Source: Crambe crambe
Taxonomy: Eukaryota > Porifera > Demospongiae > Poecilosclerida > Crambeidae
Assembly (NCBI GenBank): GCA_963924555.1
Contig: OZ004582.1
Coordinates: forward strand, 3,162,001 to 3,226,000
DNA length: 64,000 nucleotides
Reading direction: 5' to 3'
Shown: positions 34,171 through 45,059 of the stretch, piece after piece
Layout of the letters: each line of letters begins with the position of its first letter
Numbering within the stretch: the first letter of the stretch is position 1
The notes under the pieces: model-generated
What the model was told of the DNA's origin: nothing
The model's input: only the letters and a program-made list of their open reading frames with translations
Database searches by the model: none
Position numbers and translations under genes: made by a program

Positions 34171-34559
34171 TCTCCGTGCTGTCTGTGGCAGATCCTACTA
34201 CACACAGATGCTTCGGAGAGGGAGTTAGAGGGAGGTCCGGTAGCGTATGCTAGCAGAAAGCTGTATCCTCGGGAAAGGAACTATTCAACAGTAGTGTCTG
34301 GTGGTTGTTTGGGCATTATGATGGGCTGAAATCAGGTTGTAGGCACACACTGGCATACAGTAATGTAGGATGAGCATGCCATATAGAGAGGAGTGGCTGG
34401 AACACCATCTGACAAGTTGGAGGCACTTGCATGGTGAAGAATCTGTGACTGAAACACCATCTGACCAGAACAAATAGCTAACTAAACAGCTGTAGCTCGA
34501 CTTCTACGTGGCCCCGCCCCTTCCAAAAAATGATGGCGTAGCTAGTGTTCTGAGTGCTG
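34171..34559. other. no gene seen
   Basis: Non-coding sequence. ACACCATCTGACAAG and ACACCATCTGACCAG near 34400 and 34450 form a short direct repeat. Confidence 0.5.
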
Positions 34560-34801
34560 CCGATATCACTGAATTGTGAAATCGAACTGTAGTCAACAAA
34601 AGTCAATTTTTGAAATCATTTTTTTGAGATGTTATAGAATGAATGTTGGATTATTGAACATTGTCCTGTCTTCTGTGTAGATGTAGGGATAGGGCCAGGA
34701 CTTGTGAGAACTTGTAGAGTAAGGGTAGAAGAGAAATGATTTTTTGTTTATACCGTCCTATGACCTTTGACCTGCCATCCCTACTTGCTAGCACTCTCTG
34801 A
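34560..34801 (+). repeat. AGAGAGTGC-hairpin MITE, copy with half hairpin
   Basis: This matches the 2.3-2.52 kb copy (AAAAGTCAATTTTTGAAAT, GATGTAGGGATAGGGCCA, TGACCTGCCATCCCTACTT). Only the right half of the terminal hairpin remains (GCACTCTCT at about 34791-34799). Confidence 0.8.
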
Positions 34802-36509
34802 TGCAAGTTTTTTCAGGCAGCTGGCCTCAGAGTGTGCATGAATTAACTGCAAGGTGTTCAGTCTAGCTTCATCCCTCTATTGTGTTCAAGACCATAAATA
34901 TCAAGCATTACATTGTTAGCTAGGTGATCTCATTAAACGCCATATTTTGGTGGATGCACCACCATCACCACCATCCAAGCAACTTGAAGGGCAAGTAACT
35001 CTTACTTGTAGTAGTCATGAGTCATAATAATAATTAACAGCGAAGAGGAGTGCAGTGAAAGTGATGGGGAAAGTGAAGATGCTGGCCATTCTTTGGAAGC
35101 ATAATTAGATCATTAGATACTTAAGAACTAACCAATTCCTTTAGAAAAGGCCTGCTTTTCTAATTGAAATTCTAGACTAAGTAATATTGCCCTATCTGTG
35201 TCCCTTGCTGCAGCACACCAGTCCCTAACAGTTTCCAAGCACTTATTTCTCTACTGGTGATGGAAACTGCAGCATGTCAACTCTGTTACATGGTAGCCAC
35301 ACACCTGCATCTAGCAAGTGTCCTCCATGCTGTTGAGCACTTCAATCACTACCTCACTATGGTATGGAATTGTTTTGGTTTCATTTATTTTTTTTTCAGC
35401 TAAGGTGTGCAATTTCTTTGCACAGTAGCAGGAAGCTGTGAGGAGATGGACATCCAAACCAAGTGTAACTGAAGTTCACACATACACCCTACGCACTCTT
35501 CTGTTAATTATTTCTTTTTGCAGGTTTTCTACAGTTGCTTTTTTCAGCAGGTGCAACAAGACACCCAATTCAGCAGCACTGCAATCTAACAGGGCATCAT
35601 GACACTAGTTCCTCCATAATTGAAAATGGTACTCTCACACCTATCTTTATTGTAAGACTAAAAGGGAGTCATACCCATAGGTTTTCCAGCAAAATACTTT
35701 TACCAACTGTGGGATTCATGCTTTACACATCATGACACAACTAGTTAAATCTTGATATTTACACACACTTAGCATCCCTTTGAAGGCTTAAAAACCCTAG
35801 AAGACTCATTTTCTTGCACAACACTGAGGCGTGAGATTATCATGAAGTCACATGATTTGACAAGGATGTGTGAGGTAAAATGTAATTATGATGTCACCAC
35901 CTCAGACTCACCTGAAGGAAGAAAATATATTCAGCATGTAAAATGGTAAAAGTTTATACTCTTTGCCGTCTGTATTAGGAAAACTTGACATTAATAGGAG
36001 GCATAATTATAAGCAAGATATTCTCTCAAAGATACATGTAGTACAAATCCAGTATTTACCATCACAACTTGCATACAAGTTAGCTATAGCTATAGTTACT
36101 TCTTTTCTTTGCCGGCATGCAGCTTGTCCTACTATAGTAAGGTCTACTGAAAATTGTTCAATAGCTGCTATTCAGATAGCATTTCGTCACCATCACAATG
36201 ATGCAATGGCCAAAGAAAAGAGTTTTATGTACGGACCATCTACTCATAATATTGTGAGTTTTTACTACCATAGCTGTAGACATGAAATTTAGCCATGATT
36301 CTGTGGAAATAATTCCAGAGAATTGAGGCATGGTGGTCTCAACTGAGGAGGAGGATGACTCACTGGTGGATTGATTTATTCAAAGTAGCTGTAGCTAATA
36401 ACCATGCAGCTACAGTTAGCTAACACTTATTTTTTTTTATTTCTGCAGAGCCTAGCTCATGAAGGGCATTCCAATTCTAAGCACAGGTATGTGCTTATTT
36501 TAGCCTATC
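34802..36509. other. no gene recognised
   Basis: A stretch of 1.7 kb with only short frames. The longest are 35535-35735 and 35963-36292 on the plus strand. Neither shows a family I know. Possible introns flanked by TTTTTTTCAG occur, but no coherent gene emerges. Confidence 0.45.
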
Positions 36510-36759
36510 AGAGAGTGCGGTAGCACTCTCTATGTAGGGATGACTCGGACGGCCGCGCGCGCCGCCTATAGACTAATACTAAAGTGAAATTCTAGTTCTC
36601 CCACTTAGACTTAACAAAAGCTACTGTGAATGATTATCCAGCCTACTAGAGCCTACTACAATGTGCAGACCAAGTTTCAGGACCAGGGAGCTTACCGTTT
36701 CAGAAATACGGCAACCAGGTAAATCGCTATATTCTTCTTCTTCTCTATTATTATTATTA
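36510..36759 (+). repeat. hairpin-headed repeat with GC-rich block, copy 1
   Basis: The AGAGAGTGC hairpin (36510-36531) heads a different body here: ACTCGGACGGCCGCGCGCGC, then AGTTTCAGGACCAGGGAGCT. A near-identical copy lies at 41188-41420, again with the hairpin at its start. It continues into a TTA-rich spacer and the palindrome below. Confidence 0.8.
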
Positions 36760-38215
36760 CAAGTGAATGCAAAAAATTTCTTCGAAATAAAAATGTGAAG
36801 TAGGGATGCTATTATAACTGCAGCTTCATTATGAAAACCAAGTACTGCAGCATCGAAGCAGTATGGCCCAAAAATCTAGCTGGAATATGTATTATAACTG
36901 CATGCAAGAGAGTGAACTTAGTGAAGTGACCCTTACCCATCATCAAGTACGAGATACTATTCCTACTTCACTCCCTTGGCCCTTGATCATGGGAGTGAAG
37001 TAGGAATAGTATCTTGTACTTGATGATGGGTAAGGGTCACTTCACTAAGTTCACTCTCTTGCATGCAGTTATAATACATATTCCAGCTAGATTTTTGGGC
37101 CATACTGCTTCGATGCTGCAGTACTTGGTTTTCATAATGAAGCTGCAGTTATAATAGCATCCCTACTTCACATTTTTATTTCGAAGAAATTTTTTGCATT
37201 CACTTGTTTGCATTCTTTTTTTTTGTGATTATGAAAATTGATAGACACTAAAGGCTTCCTTGATTGAACTAAATTTATTTAATGATCAGTATTTCATTCT
37301 GTTGAGGGAGGAGAGTTTGAAGGATGATCATCTGCAGTGTAATGGAGTACTGAAAGGAGTGAACATTTTAAAAAGTGAACAGCATTAGCTAATTGTTACA
37401 TATGTGATCACTGAAATAATTATTGAGATGGTACGTATGTCTTGCTTGAGGGAGGAGTATGGGGAGTTTATGCATTTGGTGTAGTGATCATAATAGTGGA
37501 TGCCATCAAATGGCCACATCCTGTGCAGGTGAACTGCTATTAATTGCCCCACCCCTTTTATGAGGTAATATTGCGAAGATTTTTTTCATATGAGGCTGCA
37601 GCACATTATAGATAGCCCAGCTAGATTTTAGGCTATCCCTACTTAACCTTTTTATTTGAAGAAATTTTTTACGCTCACTTGTTTCTATCCTTTTTCTTAG
37701 TGCTTGAAGTTGAATGAGGGAGGCTACAGTACAGTACTATACAAAGCCAGCTCTACATAAACCTCTTTTGTAGGTACATACAGTGTCTCTGGTTGAAGAA
37801 TTTGTTTAGCTATTTAAGTTTTGTTGATATAAAACTTTACAGCAACAGCAATGTAAATGACATGTACACGGCATGGTGAAGTGAGCTGACTACACTACAG
37901 CCAAGTACTGGCTATAATGCTACTATAGGATGAGCATCTGTACTGTAATTCAGCAAGGAGTGACTGGAACATCATCAGATAATGAATGAAGACCTTGGCT
38001 ATGGCTAAACTTAAGCTTACGTGGCTCCGCCCATAAGCCCCGCCCCCTTCAAAATGGCGTAGAAAGATTAGCAGCTGTGTTCCGAGTGCTATCGAATAGT
38101 GAAGTAGAGCCTTAGTCAAAACTAATAGCAAAAGATCAGCCTCTAGGTGCCACTCTAACAGATGGCCAAAGCAGAATTTTGATGACTATAGCCAGTAAGT
38201 CGGTACGTCGATCTT
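36760..38215 (+). repeat. 1.47-kb tandem duplication, unit 1, with 447-bp palindrome
   Basis: The unit begins with a palindrome (arms 36760-36975 and 36991-37206, loop 36976-36990). It continues through GGAGGAGAGTTTGAAGGATG, a half copy of the 2.7-kb palindromic MITE (about 37575-37690) and the CTCACTTCACCATGC module, ending at ACGTCGATCTTA. Unit 2 repeats it with few differences. A 78-residue minus-strand frame found identically in both units is a by-product of the repeat. Confidence 0.9.
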
Positions 38216-38236
38216 ATACATTATTATTATTATTAT

Positions 38237-39698
38237 GAATGCAAAAAATTTCTTCGAAATAAAAATGTGAAGTAGGGATGCTATTATAACTGCAGCTTCA
38301 TTATGAAAATCAAGTACTGCAGCATCGAAGCAGTATGGCCCAAAAATCTAGCTGGAATATGTATTATAACTGCATGCAAGAGAGTGAACTTAGTGAAGTG
38401 ACCCTTACCCATCATCAAGTACAAGATACTATTCCTACTTCACTCCCATGATCAAGGGCCAAGGGAGTGAAGTAGGAATAGTATCTCGTACTTGATGATG
38501 GGTAAGGGTCACTTCACTAAGTTCACTCTCTTGCATGCAGTTATAATACATATTCCAGCTAGATTTTTGGGCCATACTGCTTCGATGCTGCAGTACTTGA
38601 TTTTCATAATGAAGCTGCAGTTATAATAGCATCCCTACTTCACATTTTTATTTCGAAGAAATTTTTTGCATTCACTTGTTTGCATTCTTTTTCTTTGTGA
38701 TTATGAAAATTGATAGACACTAAAGGCTTCCTTGATTGAACTAAATTTATTTAATGATCAGTATTTCATTCTGTTCAGGGAGGAGAGTTTGAAGGATGAT
38801 CATCTGCAGTGTAATGGAGTACTGAAAGGAGTGAACATTTTAAAAAGTGAACAGCATTAGCTAATTGTTACATATGTGATCACTGAAATAATTATTGAGA
38901 TGGTACGTATGTCTTGCTTGAGGGAGGAGTATGGGGAGTTTATGCATTGGGTGTAGTGATCATAATAGTGGATGCCATCAAATGGCCACATCCTGTGCAG
39001 GTGTTATATGAGGAGAACTGCTATTAATTGCCCCACCCCTTTTATGAGGTAATATCGCGAAGATTTTTTTCATACGAGGCTGCAGCACATTATAGATAGC
39101 CCAGCTAGATTTTAGGCTATCCCTACTTAACCTTTTTATTTGAAGAAATTTTTTACGCTCACTTATTTCTATCCTTTTTTCTTAGTGCTTGAAGTTGAAT
39201 GAGGGAGGCTACAGTACAGTAGTATACAAAGCCAGCTGTACATAAACCTCTTTTGTAGGTACATACAGTGTCTCTGGTTGAAGAATTTGTTTAGCTATTT
39301 AAGTTTTGTTGATATAAAACTTTACAGCAACAGCAATGTAAATGACATGTACACGGCATGGTGAAGTGAGCTGACTACACTACAGCCAAGTACTGGCTAT
39401 AATGCTACTATAGGATGAGCATCTGTACTGTAATTCAGCAAGGAGTGACTGGAACATCATCAGATAATGAATGAAGACCTTGGCTATAGCTAAACTTAAG
39501 CTTACGTGGCTCCGCCCATAAGCCCCGCCCCCTTCAAAATGGCGTAGAAAGATTAGCAGCTGTGTTCCGAGTGCTATCGAATAGTGAAGTAGAGCCTTAG
39601 TCAAAACTAATAGCAAAAGATCAGCCTCTAGGTGCCGCTCTAACCGATGGCCAAAGCAGAATTTTGATGACTATAGCCAGTAAGTCGGTACGTCGATC
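38237..39698 (+). repeat. 1.47-kb tandem duplication, unit 2, palindrome core inverted
   Basis: Same content as unit 1, with a palindrome at 38237-38673 (loop 38448-38462). Centres are 1472 bp apart. The loop is the exact reverse complement of the unit 1 loop. An arm difference (CAAGTACGAGATA versus CAAGTACAAGATA) has swapped sides, while an outer difference (CCAAGTAC versus TCAAGTAC) is present in both arms. Unit 2 also has a 13-bp insertion near 39005. Confidence 0.9.
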
Positions 39699-39727
39699 TT
39701 ATTATTATTATTATCCTTATTATTATT

Positions 39728-40188
39728 ATAAAGAAAAAGAACGAAAAGTCAATTTTAGAACTCGTTTTTTTCTTATGTTGGCGAATGAATTTTTGGCTTT
39801 TGAACATTCTCCTCTCTTCTTTGTAGATATAATAATTCACTGTAGCCTTCTGAGAACCTGTAGAGTAAGGGTAGAAGAGAAAGAAGAGTTTTTAGTTTAT
39901 ACTGTCCTATGGACTTTGACCTGCCATCCCTACTTAGAGAGTGCTACCGCACTCTCTGATAAAGAAAAAGAACGAAAAGTCAATTTTAGAACTCGTTTTT
40001 TTCTTATGTTGGCGAATGAATTTTTGGCTTTTGAACATTCTCCTCTCATCTTTGTAGATATAATAATTCACTGTAGCCTTCTGAGAACCTGTAGAGTAAG
40101 GGTAGAAGAGAAAGAAGAGTTTTTAGTTTATACTGTCCTATGGACTTTGACCTGCCATCCCTACTTAGAGAGTGCTACCGCACTCTCT
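39728..40188 (+). repeat. tandem dimer of the AGAGAGTGC-hairpin MITE, opposite orientation
   Basis: Two units of about 231 bp end in the hairpin at 39936-39957 and 40167-40188. They are near-identical and complementary to the dimer at 31278-31735. A 186-residue plus-strand frame (39664-40224) is only the doubled repeat read through, with the same 77-residue block twice, and should not be taken as a gene. Confidence 0.9.
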
Positions 40189-40194
40189 GATTAT

Positions 40195-41030
40195 TATTAT
40201 TATTCTTATTATTATTCTTCTTAGACAACCATATCTCTCGAACCACTCAAGCTACAGCTATGATTTCTGGACAATTCCACTCTAAATTCTACAAACTACG
40301 ATCTTTTCTACTCGTTGATCCTCGAAAGAGTCGATGAAAAAGGAGACACTAAGGAGCACAGCACTCGACTAATTCAATTAGGAAGCCATCTTTTCTATAA
40401 TACGCATGTGCATGGATTTGATATCCAATTATTCGAAATTATAATATTACTCAGCTGCCTCTAGCTAGCTAGCTAGCTAGGTCCTAGGTATAGGTATATG
40501 TAGCTAGAATAATGATGATGATAGACTACTGTATCGACTCGGGGATTTAGATTCAACAAGGTAGACTCTATTTCAGCATCTTCTACCTCCACCTTGACTC
40601 GTTGATAATGATTGGGCTGGTATGCTATTGGAGAACTATTCTTCTTTCATCTGTCCCTGCATACACATAGAAGAATGAACACTATACATAGCTAAAACCA
40701 TAAAAGAGAGGAAAAAAGACCAGGAACAAGTAAGGGAAAAAGCATTTCGTGAAATGAAAAAAGATGTAGGGATGACCACTGCTCAAAAAAGTAAGGAAAC
40801 AAGAAGGATGGAATCTTTGTTCTGTATATCCAGCCAACAATCCCTACATGTACGTACATTACTACACTATAATCTGAAGCTACCCGACGTATATGTAGGG
40901 ATTGTTGGCTGGATATACAGAACAAAGATTCCATCCTTCTTGTTTCCTTACTTTTTTGAGCAGTGGTCATCCCTACATCTTTTTTCATTTCACGAAATGC
41001 TTTTTCCCTTATTATACTATTATCATTAAG
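40195..41030 (+). repeat. repeat unit with palindromic MITE, copy 1
   Basis: TTAGACAACCATATCTCTCG and following sequence lead to a palindrome at about 40733-41012, with arms containing GATGTAGGGATGACCACTGC and GCCAACAATCCCTACAT. The whole block recurs at 41420-42123. Mirror-image frames on the two strands (40754-41029 plus, 40692-40988 minus) encode almost the same peptide because of the palindrome. Confidence 0.85.
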
Positions 41031-41187
41031 GTATTGTTTGGTCTACACCACAGTTTACCCACTGAGCAGTAATTTAATGGAATTTGGAATGGTCTGGCTG
41101 ATGTGGCATTCCAAATGAATTATATGACCATCCTTATCTACATGGTTAGTTGTTGTTGTTTTTTTGGTACACTAAGAACACTGAATC

Positions 41188-42123
41188 AGAGAGTGCGGTA
41201 GCACTCTCTATGTAGGGATGACTCGGACGGCCGCGCGCGCCGCCTATAGACTAATACAAAAGTGAAATTCTAGTACCCCTAACAAAAGCTACTGTGAATG
41301 ATTATCCAGCCTACTAGAGCCTACTACAATGTGCAGACCAAGTTTCAGGACCAGGGAGCTTACCGTTTCAGAAATACGGCAAGCAGGTAAATCACTGGAT
41401 TCTTCTTCTCTATTATTATTATTCTTCTTAGACAACCATATTTCTAGAACCACTCAAGCTACAGCTACGATTTCTGGATAAATCCACTCCAGAGACACTA
41501 CGGAGCACAGCACTCGACTAATTCAATTAGTGGAAGCAATCTTTTCTATAATACGCATGCGCATGTAGATATCCAATCATTCGAAATTATAATATTATTC
41601 AGCTATCTCTAGCTAGCTAGCTCTAGATAATGATGGTAGACTGCTGCATTGACTTGGGGATTTAGATTCTCCAATCCATCTACCGGTAGACTCATCTTCG
41701 ACTTCCAACAATGACACAGCACCTTGACTCGTGGGCTGGTATGCTATTCGAGAACTATTCTTCTTTCATCTGTCCCTGCATACACATGGAAGAATGAACT
41801 CTATACATAGCTAAAACCTTAAAAGAGAGGAAAAAAGACCAGGAACGAGTAAGGGAAAAATCATTTCTTGAAATGAAAAAAGATGTAGGGATGACCACTA
41901 AGGAAACAAGAAGGATGGAAATGGGATCAATCTTTGTTCTGCCAACAATCCCTACATATACGTACACTACTACACTATAATCTGAAGCTACCCGACGTAT
42001 ATGTAGGGATTGTTGGCTGGATATACAGAACAAAGATTGATCCCATTTCCATCCTTCTTGTTTCCTTACTTTTTTGAGCAGTGGTCATTTTTTCATTTCA
42101 AGAAATGATTTTTCCCTTATTAT
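41188..42123 (+). repeat. hairpin-headed repeat plus palindromic MITE, copy 2
   Basis: The hairpin and GC-rich block (41188-41420) match 36510-36759. The block from 41423 matches 40205 onward. The palindrome at about 41850-42119 differs from copy 1 by an extra ATGGGATCA-type segment present in both arms, and by unmatched deletions in single arms. Confidence 0.85.
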
Positions 42124-42480
42124 TAATACAATTGCAAGGTACTGTTGACTACTCAAAAGAATTTGACCATAGGGTATGGATAAATGCCATGATGAATGAG
42201 TCAGAACCACCAAGAGAATTTTACCCTTGTGTGAATTCAAAGAATGGGCTGACTATGTTGATTTAGTACAAGAGGACATTACTCCAACTTACCGTCGTGA
42301 TGTGTACTTATACTTAATTAACCACTCAATTGACTCAGACACAGACACAACATAATAGAGTATATTATTATAATGGTCTATGCACACAATAATGAAGACA
42401 ACACAAAGTTTGCTATATTTCTTTGGAGCTACATAAAGTTCACTGGCATGAGAATTGAAAAAGCATCTGTTTAGAGAATG
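42124..42480 (+). pseudogene. unidentified coding fragment
   Basis: Two frames read VDYSKEFDHRVWINAMMNES and, after a shift, EWADYVDLVQEDITPTYRRD followed by VYLYLINHSIDSD and a stop. It looks like the C-terminus of a protein but I do not recognise it. It lies between the palindromic MITE and the protease gene. Confidence 0.3.
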
Positions 42481-42809
42481 TGAAGAGCAGTGGCGGATTC
42501 AAGTTGGATGGGTCAAATTTCAGATTGTATCGACCTAGAGGTGGTGCTTTGATACTTCATAAAGATTTATCATTAAATGGCAAGACTGTTCCTTGGACAT
42601 TGCATGGTAAAGACCCTCATAATCCGTATACCTTGTTGTGGCAACTGACTAACCTTGATTACTTTATTACCATTAATCATATTCATGCATGCATAATTAC
42701 CCATGGTTTTAACCACGTCCTGTTTCATCTTTTTATTTATTTTTTGTGCAATTTGTTGTAAAGATCAGTTCTTGCTATTGTGGACTTTATTTTTTTAAAT
42801 TTAGCATCT

Positions 42810-43440
42810 GATCTCCCACCATTGTCATCTCAAATTTGCATTTGTCGAACTAGATGTGGATCACACAGATGTGTTTGCAAGAAAAGTGGTAATGCTTGTG
42901 GATCTTATTGTCATCCTGGTAGACAGTGTGTTAATACCAGCAAGGAACAAACGGATTTTACAGTACTGATCTTTCAAATGAAGATAACCTTCTGAAGTCT
43001 CCTCCACCACCTAGTATTTGGACAACCATTGGTGAATATAGACTCACAGATGAAGATAAAGTTGGCCTTATTGCAGGAGAATGGTTGAATGACAGAGTCA
43101 TCAATGCAGCTCAATGGCTTTTAAAACAACAGCATCCGAACATTTCAGGATTCCAGGCAACAACCTTGCAACTTACACGAACATTCGAAATCCAGGGAGA
43201 ATCCAAATATTCAATTGGATAGCAGTTTCCACTGTTCAGTGTCCTGCTGGTGTTGTAAAGGTATAGTATGCACCTAGGCTTACCATCATCCCTAAAGTCT
43301 GTCATTGCTGACATCCTTCATACAACTAATGTGCAGTTGCAGAGGGGAGGATGTGACTGTGGATTGCTTGCTATTGCCAATGTGACGGCAATTTGTAATG
43401 GCGAAGATCCTGCACTTTTACAGATTGACCAAGATTAGAA
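42810..43440 (+). pseudogene. Ulp1-like (C48) protease with CXC-type Cys-rich start
   Basis: A Cys-rich segment at about 42835-42935 (CICRTRCGSHRCVCKKSGNA, then CGSYCHPGRQC) resembles CXC-type motifs in transposon proteins. A peptidase domain follows in another frame: LTDEDKVGLIAGEWLNDRVI near 43050, VSTVQCPAGVVKV near 43230, and RGGCDCGLLAIANVTAICNG at about 43345-43405. GGCDCG carries the nucleophilic Cys. The usual catalytic His before W is read as Asn (NWIAVS), and the segment where the Asp should sit is broken by a small deletion near 43262. The product would be inactive. Confidence 0.65.
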
Positions 43441-43478
43441 GTTCGGAAGTCAAGGTTTGATGAGCTACGTGGCCCTTC

Positions 43479-44283
43479 TCAGCCACCATACATACCGCGT
43501 GTTTGATTAAATCGCCTCATTAAATCTCCTTTCACTGTTTCCAAAGCTTCATAATACTGCTGCCGGCATAATGATTTAGCATCTTCATCAAGCCTATTAG
43601 GTATCCGTCTGTAGCGAGGTAGAATGGGATCTGATGTCAAATCCTTAGTATCTTTCAAAAATATTTGAGTAAATGACTCCTCACATCTTTGCCGATCTAG
43701 AAAGTTGACTGCCAAATTAGCACTCAGTACACTGTGGTGTTTTTTGACTGAAGTGTAATAGATAGTTGTTCTGCAGCTGAGAACACAAGCTTTAGTCCAA
43801 AATAGGTACTAGATTTATCAAGTGACTGTAAAAATCCACCAGCTTTCATTCCATACTCATCCCTTTGGCCATTGCTGCTGCAAGAGCTTCATAGCTTGGC
43901 ATCAATGGCTTTTGTACGCACAGTCCAGCGTGTTGAACAGAGCATTTTAATAGATGGTGAATCAGGTGAAAGTTGTTCTTGTAGGGTTTTTAGCAAATGG
44001 GATCGTTTTGGTGAAAGATTTATGAACTTTCCCAGTTCCATGACTAGATCCAAAGCTTCCTTGATGGGTGTTAGATGTCTAGTATGACTAGATCCAAAGC
44101 TTGATGGGTGTTAGATGTCTAGTAGCTGTTTGCAAGCACAGGTTTCAAGCAATGCACATAATTATATAGCAGTTGGCTCTTCCTGCTGAATTCTACAAGC
44201 TACACCACTGATGTGGCCACTCATAGTAGAAGCTCCGTCATATGCCTGACCACGACACTGTAGGAAGTTGATCAATTCAAGTC
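43479..44283 (-). pseudogene. ZMYM1-like hAT transposase, second copy, degraded
   Basis: The minus strand reads RQAYDGASTMSGHISGVACR near 44240, LVMELGKFINLSPKRSHLLK near 44040 and LCSTRWTVRTKAIDA near 43910. The C-terminal part at 43715-43479 has DPILPRYRRIPNRLDEDAKS. These match CYDGASNMSG, LCPTRWTVR and DPVLPRKKRVPMRYEE of the copy at 23.6-25.5 kb but are clearly diverged. A 40-46-bp tandem duplication at about 44039-44125 and several frameshifts break it. It sits tail-to-tail with the Ulp1-like gene. Confidence 0.75.
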
Positions 44284-44980
44284 ATGGATAGTAAATGTTT
44301 CATCAACCCGATATACAGAGCTGTTCTTTGTTGCTTATCATTATCTAAATACTCTAAAATTGATTCTTCTTTCAAGTGTCTCTTAGAAGCTGCTAGCAAT
44401 AGTGCAAGTGCAGCCCAACCATCACGCCCAGCCCTGTATATAGGATTCTATATCATCGGGAGCACCAACATGCACCACCTTTCTCACATCTTTACAGTCA
44501 ATGCCCATGCCAAAGGCTATTGTAGCTATGACAATTCTCAGCTGAGACTGCTTGGTGAACAGTTTAACAATATCTTTTTATGTAGTAAACATTTCAACTA
44601 GCCTGAATTTAGTTATGTCAGGAGCATTAGGAGGCTCAGTGAAGTTAACACCTAATAAACTCCGAAATGTTACGTAGATGTTTGAGCAATCTTCAAATCT
44701 CCTACAGTATATTATTATCCTTGGCATTTGAACACGAAGTTGGGCTCAACCATTTGGGTAAAGCTTTCCGTGACATCATGTAACTTTCTAACAGCATAAA
44801 CTGAATTTGCCTTGCAGGGACTCACTGATGAAATGTAAGGGTGATGTAGCCCAATTGTTTTTGATACTGCCATTACTGGTAGACCAAGTGGTAGTATGCT
44901 TCTGACTTCCCCTATATGCCGTAAGCTTGAGCGAAAGGTATCTCCCCTATGATACGTACACAGACACATCAAAAAAGAAA
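44284..44980 (-). pseudogene. RecQ-like helicase, second RecA lobe (copy 1)
   Basis: The minus strand reads WGDTFRSSLRHIGEVRSIL-like sequence (frame at 44972), then KANSVYAVRKLHDVTESFTQ and RIIIYCRRFEDCSN near 44710. It continues with [20 protein letters not shown] at about 44540-44480 (motif V) and [10 protein letters not shown] followed by AGRDG near 44430 (motif VI). A few bases are lost between YIQ and AGRDG, removing the Q-x-x-GR part. Motifs I-III are absent. It joins directly to the ZMYM-like pseudogene on the same strand; the two are probably separate insertions. Confidence 0.75.
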
Positions 44981-45059
44981 GGCATCAGAATAGGTATGAG
45001 TTGCTCCATGGAGATCTATTGTGAGTTTCTACCACATGAATTAACAATGAACATGTTGC

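Noticed and set aside
34802-36509. Protein-coding gene from short frames at 35535-35735 and 35963-36292
   Set aside because: No homology, no coherent splicing and no conserved motif.
37895-39616. Two identical 78-residue minus-strand ORFs
   Set aside because: They fall in the 1.47-kb tandem duplication and in a MITE module that is non-coding elsewhere (31.8-32.1 kb).
39664-40224. 186-residue plus-strand ORF with two identical internal blocks
   Set aside because: It is the tandem MITE dimer read through; the same sequence in other copies has no conserved frame.
40692-41029. Near-identical ORFs on opposite strands
   Set aside because: Produced by the palindrome; a palindrome necessarily reads alike on both strands.
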